From: an uncultured Parabacteroides sp.
Lineage (GTDB): Bacteria; Bacteroidota; Bacteroidia; Bacteroidales; Tannerellaceae
Assembly (NCBI GenBank): GCA_900541965.1
Contig: UQLN01000092.1
Location: 1 to 10,803, forward strand
Direction: 5' to 3'
DNA: 10,803 nt
Made by a program: the position numbers and the translations under genes. The notes under the pieces were generated by a model. It was not told the origin of the DNA, searched no databases, and worked only from the letters and a program-made list of their open reading frames with translations. Each line of letters opens with the position of its first letter. Position 1 is the stretch's first letter. Shown here piece after piece: positions 1-6,613 of the stretch.

Positions 1-556
1 CGTCTGTCAGGACACCTGTTTCCACATCGTAAGTAAGTGGGGTGAAATAGGTATCCGCTACCGGATTACCATCTACAGGATTAATCAGTTCCATTTGGTT
101 GGCTATGCAATAAAGGCGGACAAACAAGCCTTTTTGCAGTTCCAGTAGTGCGGTAGTAGCAGCATTGTCCGTGCCCGGCGTAAGGTTGAGTTCCTTTGCT
201 CCTGCCGGAAGAGCCGAGCCATCCTGCCGATAGGAGAATCGTTCGCGGAAGGTATAGGCATCGCCTTCCGCTTTGGCTCCGAACACATAGACATCGAGTG
301 TTGCGATTTCATTCTCCGCTTCGGTAGCAATAGGAGTATCCGCTTTGGTTTCCGATTGGGGTGTTTTCACGGTGAGTTTGTTCTTAAATGAAAGAAGTAC
401 CTCGCGTTTGTTCCCGCCATCTGCTTCTCCTGTGGACGAACGGTCTGTCTTATCCACTTCTGTTGTACAGGTAGCAAGCAGGTATACGCTTGCCGCAAGT
501 GCCAGCAGGATTCTAAAAGAGAGGGATAGACCTTGCAGTTTTGTTTTCATCTTCAT
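1..556 (-). CDS. Fimbrillin-like (FimA/Mfa-type) lipoprotein, 5' part only
   Basis: The gene reads leftward from ATG at 556-554 and is open to the window edge, giving 185 codons with no stop. A second in-frame ATG at 550-548 is an alternative start two residues shorter. The N-terminus has basic residues and a hydrophobic stretch (about residues 15-28) ending in a lipobox-like LLATC, which makes C30 the likely lipidated cysteine; threonine at -1 is slightly unusual. After a polar linker, residues 82-92 read ENEIATLDVYV, the opening strand pattern common in Bacteroidales fimbrillins, and residues 141-153 (QKGLFVRLYCIAN) resemble the later 'L..G...LY.IAN' strand. In this family the lipoprotein goes to the outer membrane, is trimmed by protease and polymerises into surface fimbriae. 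Whether this is a shaft, anchor or tip subunit cannot be told without the C-terminal part. It is divergent from porV, and a possible invertible promoter lies between them. Confidence 0.72.
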   Translation of the reverse strand, partial: MKMKTKLQGLSLSFRILLALAASVYLLATCTTEVDKTDRSSTGEADGGNKREVLLSFKNKLTVKTPQSETKADTPIATEAENEIATLDVYVFGAKAEGDAYTFRERFSYRQDGSALPAGAKELNLTPGTDNAATTALLELQKGLFVRLYCIANQMELINPVDGNPVADTYFTPLTYDVETGVLTD

Positions 557-636
557 ATATTATCGTTTGTGTTTGTTATTACCCTGTTACCAATTATTGA
601 GCAGTGTAACTTTTCCTTATTTAGAGAGACTATCTG

Positions 637-658
637 AGTTCACTAAAGACTAAGTTAA
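637..658 (+). repeat. Left arm of 22-bp perfect inverted repeat
   Basis: This arm begins AGTTCAC and ends AAGTTAA, and all 22 bases are the reverse complement of 811-832. The match stops sharply at both ends: the next pairs outside (636/833) and inside (659/810) do not match. The arm is itself an imperfect dyad: 639-646 and 651-658 pair at 6 of 8 positions around a 4-bp centre (647-650), a layout often seen in tyrosine-recombinase crossover sites. Confidence 0.93.
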
Positions 659-664
659 GCGGAA

Positions 665-695
665 CAAATATATAAAGATATTATTACATATTAAC
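665..695 (-). promoter_or_regulatory. Possible promoter facing the fimbrillin gene, inside the inverted-repeat segment
   Basis: On the minus strand the -7 box TATATTTG (672 down to 665) matches TAnnTTTG perfectly. The -33 region 19 nt upstream (695-692) reads GTTA, only two of four matches. The start site would fall around 658, at the inner edge of the left repeat arm. The weak -33 region makes this less sure than a full match, although weak -33 boxes are common in this phylum. Confidence 0.4.
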
Positions 696-705
696 TGTGT
701 AATGC

Positions 706-736
706 TTTGATTTTAAGGCTTTAATGCGTATGTGTG
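706..736 (+). promoter_or_regulatory. Bacteroidetes-type promoter facing porV, inside the inverted-repeat segment
   Basis: TTTG at 706-709 is followed after exactly 19 nt by TATGTGTG at 729-736, which matches TAnnTTTG at five of six fixed positions. This fits the known Bacteroides -33/-7 pattern. Transcription would start near 743, giving a leader of roughly 170 nt to porV that reads through the right repeat arm. If the segment inverts, the same promoter would face the fimbrillin gene. Confidence 0.5.
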
Positions 737-810
737 GACGCCTGAAAAGCCGAGAATATATGATTCTTAACAACTTTCACGGCACGATATTTTTTAATTT
801 ATCCTAATTT

Positions 811-832
811 TTAACTTAGTCTTTAGTGAACT
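811..832 (-). repeat. Right arm of 22-bp perfect inverted repeat
   Basis: This arm begins TTAACTT and ends GTGAACT, and is the exact reverse complement of 637-658. It sits 83 bp upstream of the porV start codon and would lie in the leader of any transcript starting inside the segment and running to porV. The flanking bases (acctac) do not duplicate those outside the left arm (tatctg), so there is no sign of a transposon target duplication. Confidence 0.93.
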
Positions 833-915
833 ACCTACTCTTATTCCACCATAACTTTACCATAACAGCACAATAAACACCCGACAAATGCGTTTATATG
901 TAAAAATCAATTACG

Positions 916-2088
916 ATGGATATAACCAAAATCAGTATTATACAGTTTCTCAGTTTATGTATGTTATGTTCTACCTCAAAGGCAGAAGAAATAGATAAAA
1001 CCAGATTTACTCCGCTCAACACGGCAGTCCCTTCCCTATCGATAGCCCCCGATGCACGCGGGGGAGCTATGGGAGACAACGGCACCTCTACCTTGCCGGA
1101 TATAAACTCGCAGTATTGGAATGCTTCAAAATACCCGTTTATGCACAGCAAGGCAGGCATGTCCCTCTCCTATACCCCCTGGCTGCATAAGCTGATTAAC
1201 GACATCGCATTGATAAACCTCTCCGGCTACTACCAAACCGGCAAGTATGAAGAACAAGCGATAAGCGCATCCCTCCGGTATTTCTCTTTGGGCAGCGTGC
1301 CTGCATACGATGGCGACATCCCCCTGTCCGTCCATCCCTATGAAATGGCTTTCGATTTCAGCTATAGCCGCAAGCTATCCCAATCTTATTCCACGGCTGT
1401 TACCTTACGCTATATCCGCTCCGATATGGGGACAGCCCCACAGGAAGCACCGTATGCCGGAAATGCTTTCTCTGCCGACATATCCGGCTATCTCCACAAA
1501 TACCTGAGGATGCAAACAAAAGACGTATTGTGGACATTCGGGTTCAATCTTTCCAATATCGGGACACGTATCTCTTACGATGAAGGCAACAGCTACCACT
1601 TCCTGCCAGCCAAACTTGCCATTGGTTCCGGCCTGTCCTATCCGCTGGGCACGAGCAGCCGCCTCAGCCTGCATCTGGATGTGAGCAAATACCTTGTACC
1701 CACCGAACCTATCCGGGGTGCAAGCGAAAATGAAGCCGATTTCATCAAAAGGCAAGAGAAGTATCGCTCTATGTCGGGTATTGTTGGTATCTTTGAATCG
1801 TTTGGAGATTCTCCAGACGGATTTGCCGGAGAATTACGCGAAATAATGGTTTCATTTGGAGCGGAATACAGCTACAAGGAACAGTTTTTCATCCGTAGCG
1901 GTTACTTCTATGAGAATAAACAAATGGGAAACCGCCAATATTTCTCGGCAGGAGCAGGCTTCCGGATCAGTGCTTTTCAAATAGATGCAGCCTATCTGGT
2001 TAGTACCACCCGCAACAATCCGTTGGACCAGACTCTCCGTTTTACACTGTCATTTGATTTGGAAAGTATTAAAACTCTATTAAAATAA
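916..2088 (+). CDS. porV: Type IX secretion outer-membrane protein PorV (LptO/PG27 family)
   Basis: PorV is an outer-membrane beta-barrel protein that collects cargo from the type IX translocon and delivers it to the PorU sortase, which swaps the C-terminal signal for an A-LPS anchor. The 390-aa length agrees with the roughly 390-aa Porphyromonas protein. A signal peptide is visible (hydrophobic residues 6-19, likely cut after SKA at 21-23). The N-terminal block SIAPDARGGAMGD (42-54), then YWNASKYPF (67-75) and SYTPWL (85-90), is the family's best-kept region. A long polar loop (about 265-310) and the C-terminal NNPLDQTLRF (367-376) also fit. The ATG at 916 is chosen because the in-frame upstream sequence does not extend the signal peptide, and the nearby ATG at 898 runs straight into a stop. 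It leads a three-gene run with 9 bp to the next gene. porU, next to porV in Porphyromonas as I recall, is absent here. Confidence 0.82.
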   Translation: MDITKISIIQFLSLCMLCSTSKAEEIDKTRFTPLNTAVPSLSIAPDARGGAMGDNGTSTLPDINSQYWNASKYPFMHSKAGMSLSYTPWLHKLINDIALINLSGYYQTGKYEEQAISASLRYFSLGSVPAYDGDIPLSVHPYEMAFDFSYSRKLSQSYSTAVTLRYIRSDMGTAPQEAPYAGNAFSADISGYLHKYLRMQTKDVLWTFGFNLSNIGTRISYDEGNSYHFLPAKLAIGSGLSYPLGTSSRLSLHLDVSKYLVPTEPIRGASENEADFIKRQEKYRSMSGIVGIFESFGDSPDGFAGELREIMVSFGAEYSYKEQFFIRSGYFYENKQMGNRQYFSAGAGFRISAFQIDAAYLVSTTRNNPLDQTLRFTLSFDLESIKTLLK

Positions 2089-2097
2089 ACAGAACGC

Positions 2098-3273
2098 ATG
2101 GAGTCTCCTGTTAAGAAATCATCACGCATCGAGGTAGTAGATGCCTTACGAGGTTTTGCCGTAATGGCGATTATTTTAGTTCATAATCTGGAACATTTCA
2201 TTTTCCCGGTCTACCCGACCGATTCACCCAATTGGTTACATATTCTGGACCTGGGCGTGTTTAATGCCACATTTGCCCTGTTTGCCGGCAAATCGTATGC
2301 CATCTTCGCTTTATTGTTCGGATTTACATTTTATATCCAAAGCAATAACCAGAAGGTGCAGGGGAAAGACTTCGGCTACCGTTTTTTATGGAGGTTGGTA
2401 CTGCTGGTGGGATTTGCCACATTAAATGCGGCATTCTTCCCGGCAGGCGATGTTTTGCTACTGTTTGCCATAGTCGGATTGGTCTTGTTTATCGTCCGCA
2501 ACTGGAGTGACAAGGCTGTATTGATAACGGCTATCCTGTTCCTGTTGCAACCGGTCGAGTGGTTCCATTACATTGCGAGCCTCATTAACCCGTCTTACCA
2601 ACTGCCCGACTTAGGCATAGGTGCTATGTATGGCAGAGTGGCAGAATATACCAAAGCTGGGGATTTCGGCACATTTATCTTGGAAAATATCACCTACGGA
2701 CAGAAAGCCAGCCTGCTGTGGGCTATCGGGGCAGGCCGCTACCTGCAAACAGCCGGGCTGTTCCTGCTGGGACTCTATATCGGAAGGAAGGAACTTTTTG
2801 TAACGTCCGAAAAGAATACGACTTTTTGGGTAAAAGCGCTTATTATCGGTGCTGTTGCTTTCGCTCCGTTATACCAGTTGAAAGAGCTGGTTATGGAGAA
2901 TGATCCGTTAATCCAGAATACAGTCGGAACGGCATTCGATATGTGGCAGAAACTGGCATTTACCTTTGTGCTGGTCGCTTCATTCGTATTGCTGTACCAA
3001 AGGGAAGCATTCCGCAAAGCGGTATCTAATTTACGTTTCTACGGAAAGATGAGCCTTACCAACTATATCACGCAGTCTATTTTCGGGGCTCTCATTTATT
3101 TCCCGTTCGGGCTTTATCTGGCGCCTTATTGCGGTTATACTCTCAGTTTGCTTATCGGTTTCGCATCTTTCTTCCTGCAAATACTGTTCTGTAAATGGTG
3201 GTTGAGTAAACACAAACAAGGTCCGCTGGAAAGCATCTGGCACAAATGGACCTGGATAGGCACAACGAAATAA
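2098..3273 (+). CDS. DUF418 / YeiB-type polytopic membrane protein
   Basis: This 391-aa inner-membrane protein carries the signatures of the DUF418 (YeiB-like) family. Near the N-terminus is RIEVVDALRGFAVMAIILVHN (10-30, shown here only by its key residues R10, D15, R18, G19, F20), a pattern shared with heparan-alpha-glucosaminide acetyltransferase-like and acyltransferase-3-like proteins. The C-terminal block has GKMSLTNYITQS (316-327) and GPLESIWHKWT (375-385). Between them are about eight to ten hydrophobic segments. The biochemical role of the family is not settled; movement or transfer of an acyl group across the membrane is often suggested. It starts 9 bp after porV and is followed 23 bp later by ispF, so all three are probably co-transcribed. 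Nothing visible ties it functionally to type IX secretion. Family assignment is firm, function unknown. Confidence 0.85.
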   Translation: MESPVKKSSRIEVVDALRGFAVMAIILVHNLEHFIFPVYPTDSPNWLHILDLGVFNATFALFAGKSYAIFALLFGFTFYIQSNNQKVQGKDFGYRFLWRLVLLVGFATLNAAFFPAGDVLLLFAIVGLVLFIVRNWSDKAVLITAILFLLQPVEWFHYIASLINPSYQLPDLGIGAMYGRVAEYTKAGDFGTFILENITYGQKASLLWAIGAGRYLQTAGLFLLGLYIGRKELFVTSEKNTTFWVKALIIGAVAFAPLYQLKELVMENDPLIQNTVGTAFDMWQKLAFTFVLVASFVLLYQREAFRKAVSNLRFYGKMSLTNYITQSIFGALIYFPFGLYLAPYCGYTLSLLIGFASFFLQILFCKWWLSKHKQGPLESIWHKWTWIGTTK

Positions 3274-3296
3274 GATAACGATTAAATAGAAAAGCA

Positions 3297-3773
3297 ATGA
3301 AAATACGAGTTGGCTTCGGTTATGATGTACATGCCCTGGTTCCGGACCGCGACCTGTGGCTGGGGGGTATAAAGATTGAACATACAATGGGCCTGCAAGG
3401 GCATAGTGATGCGGATGTACTAATCCATGCCATCTGCGATGCCCTGCTGGGGGCTGCAAATATGCGGGATATCGGTTATCATTTCCCTGATACCGCGGGC
3501 GAATATAAGGATATAGACAGTAAAATCCTTTTATTCGATACCATGGAACTATTACGGGATGCGGGATATACACTAAGCAATATCGATGCTACGATTGCCG
3601 CCGAACGCCCGAAACTGAATCCCCATATTCCGGAAATGAAACGGGTGTTGGCAGATGTGCTGCAAGTGGATGCCGATGATATTTCCATTAAAGCAACAAC
3701 GACTGAAAAGCTTGGTTTTACCGGACGGCAGGAAGGTATCTCTGCCTATGCCGTTGTTCTGATACAGAAATAA
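3297..3773 (+). CDS. ispF: 2-C-methyl-D-erythritol 2,4-cyclodiphosphate synthase IspF
   Basis: IspF converts CDP-methylerythritol 2-phosphate to methylerythritol cyclodiphosphate and CMP, the fifth step of the MEP route to isoprenoids, as a cytosolic homotrimer. The 158-aa length is standard. The metal ligands are all present: D10 and H12 in GYDVHAL and H44 in VLIHAICDAL. GHSDAD (35-40), the flexible DIGYHFPDT loop (58-66), AERPKL (102-107) and the C-terminal nucleotide-binding TTEKLGFTGR (135-144) are intact. The start at 3297 gives the usual short MKIRVGFGYD opening. It is the third gene of the porV run; I recall a porV-ispF neighbourhood in Porphyromonas, which supports this as an old gene order. 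The stop codon is only 7 bp from that of the convergent kinase gene. Confidence 0.97.
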   Translation: MKIRVGFGYDVHALVPDRDLWLGGIKIEHTMGLQGHSDADVLIHAICDALLGAANMRDIGYHFPDTAGEYKDIDSKILLFDTMELLRDAGYTLSNIDATIAAERPKLNPHIPEMKRVLADVLQVDADDISIKATTTEKLGFTGRQEGISAYAVVLIQK

Positions 3774-3780
3774 ACAGGGC

Positions 3781-6129
3781 TTACTCTGCCGGAGATGAGG
3801 TATCTTTTAGCTCCGGCAATGAACCATATACTTCACAGGGGATGGTAAACCAGAAGGTACTGCCCTCCCCTTCTTTCGATTCCACTCCGATTTCTCCTTT
3901 CAGGCATTCGATAATCATCTGACAGATGGACAAGCCCAGCCCGGAACCTTGGATAAAGGCGTCAAACTTGGCAAACCGTTCGAATACGTGAGGGACGTTT
4001 TCTTCGGCTATGCCTTTTCCCGTATCGGTCACATAAAAGCGCAATCCTCCTTCTATTTCTTCATATCCCATTGTAATAGAGCCTTCGTTGGTGAACTTGC
4101 AGGCATTCGTCAGGAAATTAGTAATTACCTGTATCAGCCGGTTTCTCTCGGAGTGGATGAAACAGGGCTTTGCCGGGACATTACATTTCAGAACGACATT
4201 GGGTTTTACCTTATCACTAAATACTTGAAACAGGCGGTTCAACATCTCCGTCACATCCACATAACTAAAGGTAAAGTCCAGTTTGCCCGCCTCAATCTTG
4301 GAGAGGTCGAGTATATCATTTATAAGTTGCAGCAGTAGTTCATTATTTGTCTCTATTATTTTACGGAACTCATCCCGTTCCTCGGCGGGACTATCCTCCT
4401 GAGCTATCAAATTGGAGAAACCGACGATGGCATTCAGCGGGGTCCGTATCTCATGGCTCATATTGGCAAGGAATGCAGATTTCAGGCGGTTGGCTTCTTC
4501 TATCTTCTCTTTCTCCCGTAGTTCTTCTTCCATCCTTTTACGGTTTGTGACAGTTACAGAACTTCCAACCAACATTTTAACCGAATCCCCCGGTCCTCTT
4601 TCTCCAACAATGGCATAACATTCCAACCAATCGTACAAACCGGTCTCCGGGCGGAAGAAGCGGAACTCCTCGTGCATTATATCCGTTTTCTCGGTTCTGA
4701 GCTGATGGTAAACCTTCCGCATTTTGGCTATATCATCCGGATGTATCATCCTAAAGAAGTCGTCTTCTTCCACGGTATACCGTCCGTTTTTATAAATAGT
4801 TTCCGACGCGAAAGATTCCTGGTCACAATGAATCTGCCTTTTATGTACATCCCATACCCATGCCGTTGTCCTGCTTGCCTTCAATATCAGGCGATATTTC
4901 CGGTTCAATTCTTCGGTACGTTTCGCTGCAAGATATTCTTTCTCATTCTCACGCTGTTTCAGAATAAGGAGACGCATACGAAGGAAGATAATTGAAAGCA
5001 AAAGAAAAAAGATAACGACTCCGCCGATAATGGGCATCTTATATTTCTCTATAAATGTGGGAGGCTCGTCAAAATAAACCGCACTACCGGGATAATTAGA
5101 AGGGGCTATGCCATGTGTATATAAATGCTGATAGTTCAGATAGGTTTTTGGGGTTCCTGCTATCAGGTCGCTGCAAACACACGGCCCACCTTGCAACTTT
5201 TTTTTCATAGTAGCCACTACGGTTTCATTAAAATCGTCGACAGAGATATAATGTCCGCCGGCAAAGTTCCCATTCTCCAAGCCTAAATCGACAACAAGGT
5301 AGACCGGAGGGTTCGAAAAACTGTTTGTCATCTTCTGCACATTATCCACCAGATAATGGTTCTCATCCTTTTGGGGTGTGGCATACCAGGAGTAATAAAT
5401 GATACCTGTGTTCTTATTACTGTATGTAGTAAGCGTGTCCAGCAAATTCTCGGTGGAAAGTTCCGGCCATGAAAGTACATCCAGTTGTATCTTGGGAAAT
5501 TCTTGTTCCAATACAGACTGTAACTCCTGACGGGTCAGGATGCTGATATAGCGGTTGTCGGCGATAAATGCCACCTTATTCAATCCGGGCTGCAACTTTT
5601 GCATCGTTTCGATTGTCTCGCGGATATACAGAGGCTGCCGAAGGGTACATACGTTATAACCATCGACAATCGTCGATGTAGGTACCATCGTTTTATCGGG
5701 GTCCAGTTTGCGCTCCACCATATCTTTTGTATTTCGTGGCACCATTCCGCGTGAATAACAGATAAGGATGGGTACATCTTTCCATTCGTTATCGAACAGC
5801 GGACGGATAAGAAGCCATGCCGGATCGCCTATACAAACAACAATTTTGGGCGGAACAGCATATTCCTCCCGCAAATAGGCCAGTTTATCCATAATCTCGG
5901 TGGTATCCTTGATAGCCGGAATTTGTAATTCCTCTCCCCTTACCAGATAGCCTTCCGCTGTAAATGTAGTGCGGATTGTCTCAAAAGTCTCATGGGTCCA
6001 GGTTTCATTAAAATTGATGGAATGGAATACAAGAATATAATCTTTGGGAGTATGCTGCTGGGCAAACAATGCCTGGCAACAACAAAATAAATGTATTAAT
6101 AAGATAAATATACTACCGGACTTCCTCAT
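3781..6129 (-). CDS. Membrane sensor histidine kinase with periplasmic binding-protein-like sensor and PAS domain
   Basis: The protein is 782 aa. A signal sequence (hydrophobic 6-23, ending ALFAQQ) is followed by a periplasmic region of about 330 residues (28-360) that looks like an ABC-type substrate-binding protein fold: alternating strands such as KIVVCIGDPAW (95-105) and NKVAFIADN (184-192). One membrane helix (about 366-386) leads to a PAS_3-type domain (about 412-530, with MIHPDD at 461-466). The HisKA box is SHEIRTPLN with phospho-acceptor H559. The ATPase domain has N671/N675 (NFLTNACKF), DTGKGI (702-707) and GSGLGLS (728-734). All catalytic boxes are present and there is no receiver domain, so it needs a separate response regulator, which is not beside it. 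Such proteins autophosphorylate on sensing a ligand; the ligand here is unknown. It is convergent with ispF and divergent from the SUI1 gene. Confidence 0.9.
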   Translation of the reverse strand: MRKSGSIFILLIHLFCCCQALFAQQHTPKDYILVFHSINFNETWTHETFETIRTTFTAEGYLVRGEELQIPAIKDTTEIMDKLAYLREEYAVPPKIVVCIGDPAWLLIRPLFDNEWKDVPILICYSRGMVPRNTKDMVERKLDPDKTMVPTSTIVDGYNVCTLRQPLYIRETIETMQKLQPGLNKVAFIADNRYISILTRQELQSVLEQEFPKIQLDVLSWPELSTENLLDTLTTYSNKNTGIIYYSWYATPQKDENHYLVDNVQKMTNSFSNPPVYLVVDLGLENGNFAGGHYISVDDFNETVVATMKKKLQGGPCVCSDLIAGTPKTYLNYQHLYTHGIAPSNYPGSAVYFDEPPTFIEKYKMPIIGGVVIFFLLLSIIFLRMRLLILKQRENEKEYLAAKRTEELNRKYRLILKASRTTAWVWDVHKRQIHCDQESFASETIYKNGRYTVEEDDFFRMIHPDDIAKMRKVYHQLRTEKTDIMHEEFRFFRPETGLYDWLECYAIVGERGPGDSVKMLVGSSVTVTNRKRMEEELREKEKIEEANRLKSAFLANMSHEIRTPLNAIVGFSNLIAQEDSPAEERDEFRKIIETNNELLLQLINDILDLSKIEAGKLDFTFSYVDVTEMLNRLFQVFSDKVKPNVVLKCNVPAKPCFIHSERNRLIQVITNFLTNACKFTNEGSITMGYEEIEGGLRFYVTDTGKGIAEENVPHVFERFAKFDAFIQGSGLGLSICQMIIECLKGEIGVESKEGEGSTFWFTIPCEVYGSLPELKDTSSPAE

Positions 6130-6178
6130 ACCCTATTAGATAAAGCAACAATATTCATTGAAAATCATACTGTTTCGG

Positions 6179-6186
6179 CAAAGATA
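6179..6186 (-). promoter_or_regulatory. Possible -7 box for the histidine kinase gene
   Basis: On the minus strand TATCTTTG (6186 down to 6179) matches TAnnTTTG fully and would give a leader of about 40 nt before the kinase ATG. No TTTG is found 18-21 nt upstream, so only half the promoter pattern is supported. Confidence 0.35.
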
Positions 6187-6204
6187 GGTAATATTGTCTG
6201 TAAT

Positions 6205-6236
6205 ATTGTTTATCCCGCCGTTAATTTGTAGATTTG
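6205..6236 (+). promoter_or_regulatory. Bacteroidetes-type promoter for the SUI1-addA pair
   Basis: TAGATTTG at 6229-6236 matches TAnnTTTG fully, and ATTG at 6205-6208 (three of four) lies 20 nt upstream. Transcription would start near 6243, about 17 nt before the ATG at 6260. This placement argues against the longer reading frame that opens with TTG at 6194, since that codon lies upstream of the promoter. Confidence 0.5.
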
Positions 6237-6259
6237 AACCCATAAAGAATAATGAATAT

Positions 6260-6604
6260 ATGAAGAATAATGACTGGAAAGACCGTCTGGGTGTGATGTA
6301 TTCTACCAACCCGGATTTTCAATATAATACAGGAGACGAAGAGGAAGAAGATACCCTTCCTAAAGAAAAACAGCAATTACGTATATCCCTCGATAAACGG
6401 AACAGAGGCGGAAAAGCCGTTACTCTGGTCACCGGTTTCCGCGGAACAACCGCAGACATGGAAGCTTTGGGCAAGATGCTGAAAGTGAAATGCGGAGTCG
6501 GCGGTTCCGCCAAAGACGGCGAAATTATCGTACAAGGCGACCTTCGCCCGAAAGTATTGGAAATCCTGCAAAAAGAAGGTTACACCAAAAGCCGTATCAT
6601 CTAA
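6260..6604 (+). CDS. SUI1/eIF1-domain protein (YciH-like translation initiation factor)
   Basis: This is a 114-aa protein of the bacterial YciH/SUI1 family, related to eukaryotic initiation factor eIF1, which monitors start-codon choice on the small ribosomal subunit. The role of bacterial members is less clear and may be linked to fidelity or stress. The SUI1 fold is seen in residues 38-114: LRISLDKRNRGGKAVTLVTG (40-59), then LGKMLK (70-75), KCGVGGSAKDGEIIVQGD (77-94) and the C-terminal helix ending in KEGYTKSRII. An acidic stretch (DEEEED, 26-31) separates it from the N-terminus. I start it at ATG 6260 because MKNNDWKDRLGVMYSTNPDF is the usual opening in this phylum and the frame upstream (from TTG 6194) has a composition unlike the family. 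Only 9 bp separate it from the helicase-nuclease gene, so they are probably co-transcribed. Confidence 0.88.
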   Translation: MKNNDWKDRLGVMYSTNPDFQYNTGDEEEEDTLPKEKQQLRISLDKRNRGGKAVTLVTGFRGTTADMEALGKMLKVKCGVGGSAKDGEIIVQGDLRPKVLEILQKEGYTKSRII

Positions 6605-6613
6605 TCGTTTATT

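Larger units (their letters stand above)
637..832. other. Putative invertible promoter segment bounded by 22-bp inverted repeats
   Basis: Two perfect 22-bp arms in inverted orientation enclose 152 bp of AT-rich noncoding DNA. The segment fills the middle of the 359-bp divergent gap, 80 bp from the fimbrillin start and 83 bp from the porV start. It contains promoter-like sequences facing both ways, while the two outer flanks (557-636 and 833-915) show no convincing TTTG/TAnnTTTG pair. Bacteroidales are known to control capsule, fimbrial and other surface loci by recombinase-driven inversion of promoters between repeats of about this size and spacing, so inversion is the preferred reading. No recombinase gene lies in the window, so it would have to be supplied from elsewhere. 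The alternatives are a small MITE-like element, although no target duplication flanks it, or a pair of operators for a shared regulator. The repeat is certain; its function is inference. Confidence 0.6.

Noticed and set aside
345..653. 102-aa open frame on the + strand
   Set aside because: It lies opposite the fimbrillin 5' end, runs into the left repeat arm and has no family-like pattern; it is a shadow of the minus-strand gene.
751..770. Short hairpin AGAAT-ATATG-ATTCT as a terminator
   Set aside because: The stem is only 5 AT-rich pairs with no following T-run, too weak to support termination.
637..832. MITE or small insertion element with terminal inverted repeats
   Set aside because: The size would fit, but the bases just outside the arms (tatctg and acctac) do not form a target duplication, and the segment carries promoter-like boxes symmetric to two genes. 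An invertible segment explains more; the MITE reading is kept only as an alternative.
3031..3573. 180-aa open frame on the minus strand
   Set aside because: It spans the end of the DUF418 gene and most of ispF, both well supported, and its residues (rich in P, H, Y, R) look like antisense translation.
4672..4995. 107-aa open frame on the + strand opposite the kinase
   Set aside because: It is antisense to the PAS and membrane-helix coding region and shows no recognisable domain.
6194..6259. N-terminal extension of the SUI1 protein from a TTG codon
   Set aside because: The extra 22 residues overlap the likely promoter at 6205-6236 and do not resemble the family; ATG at 6260 gives the standard length.
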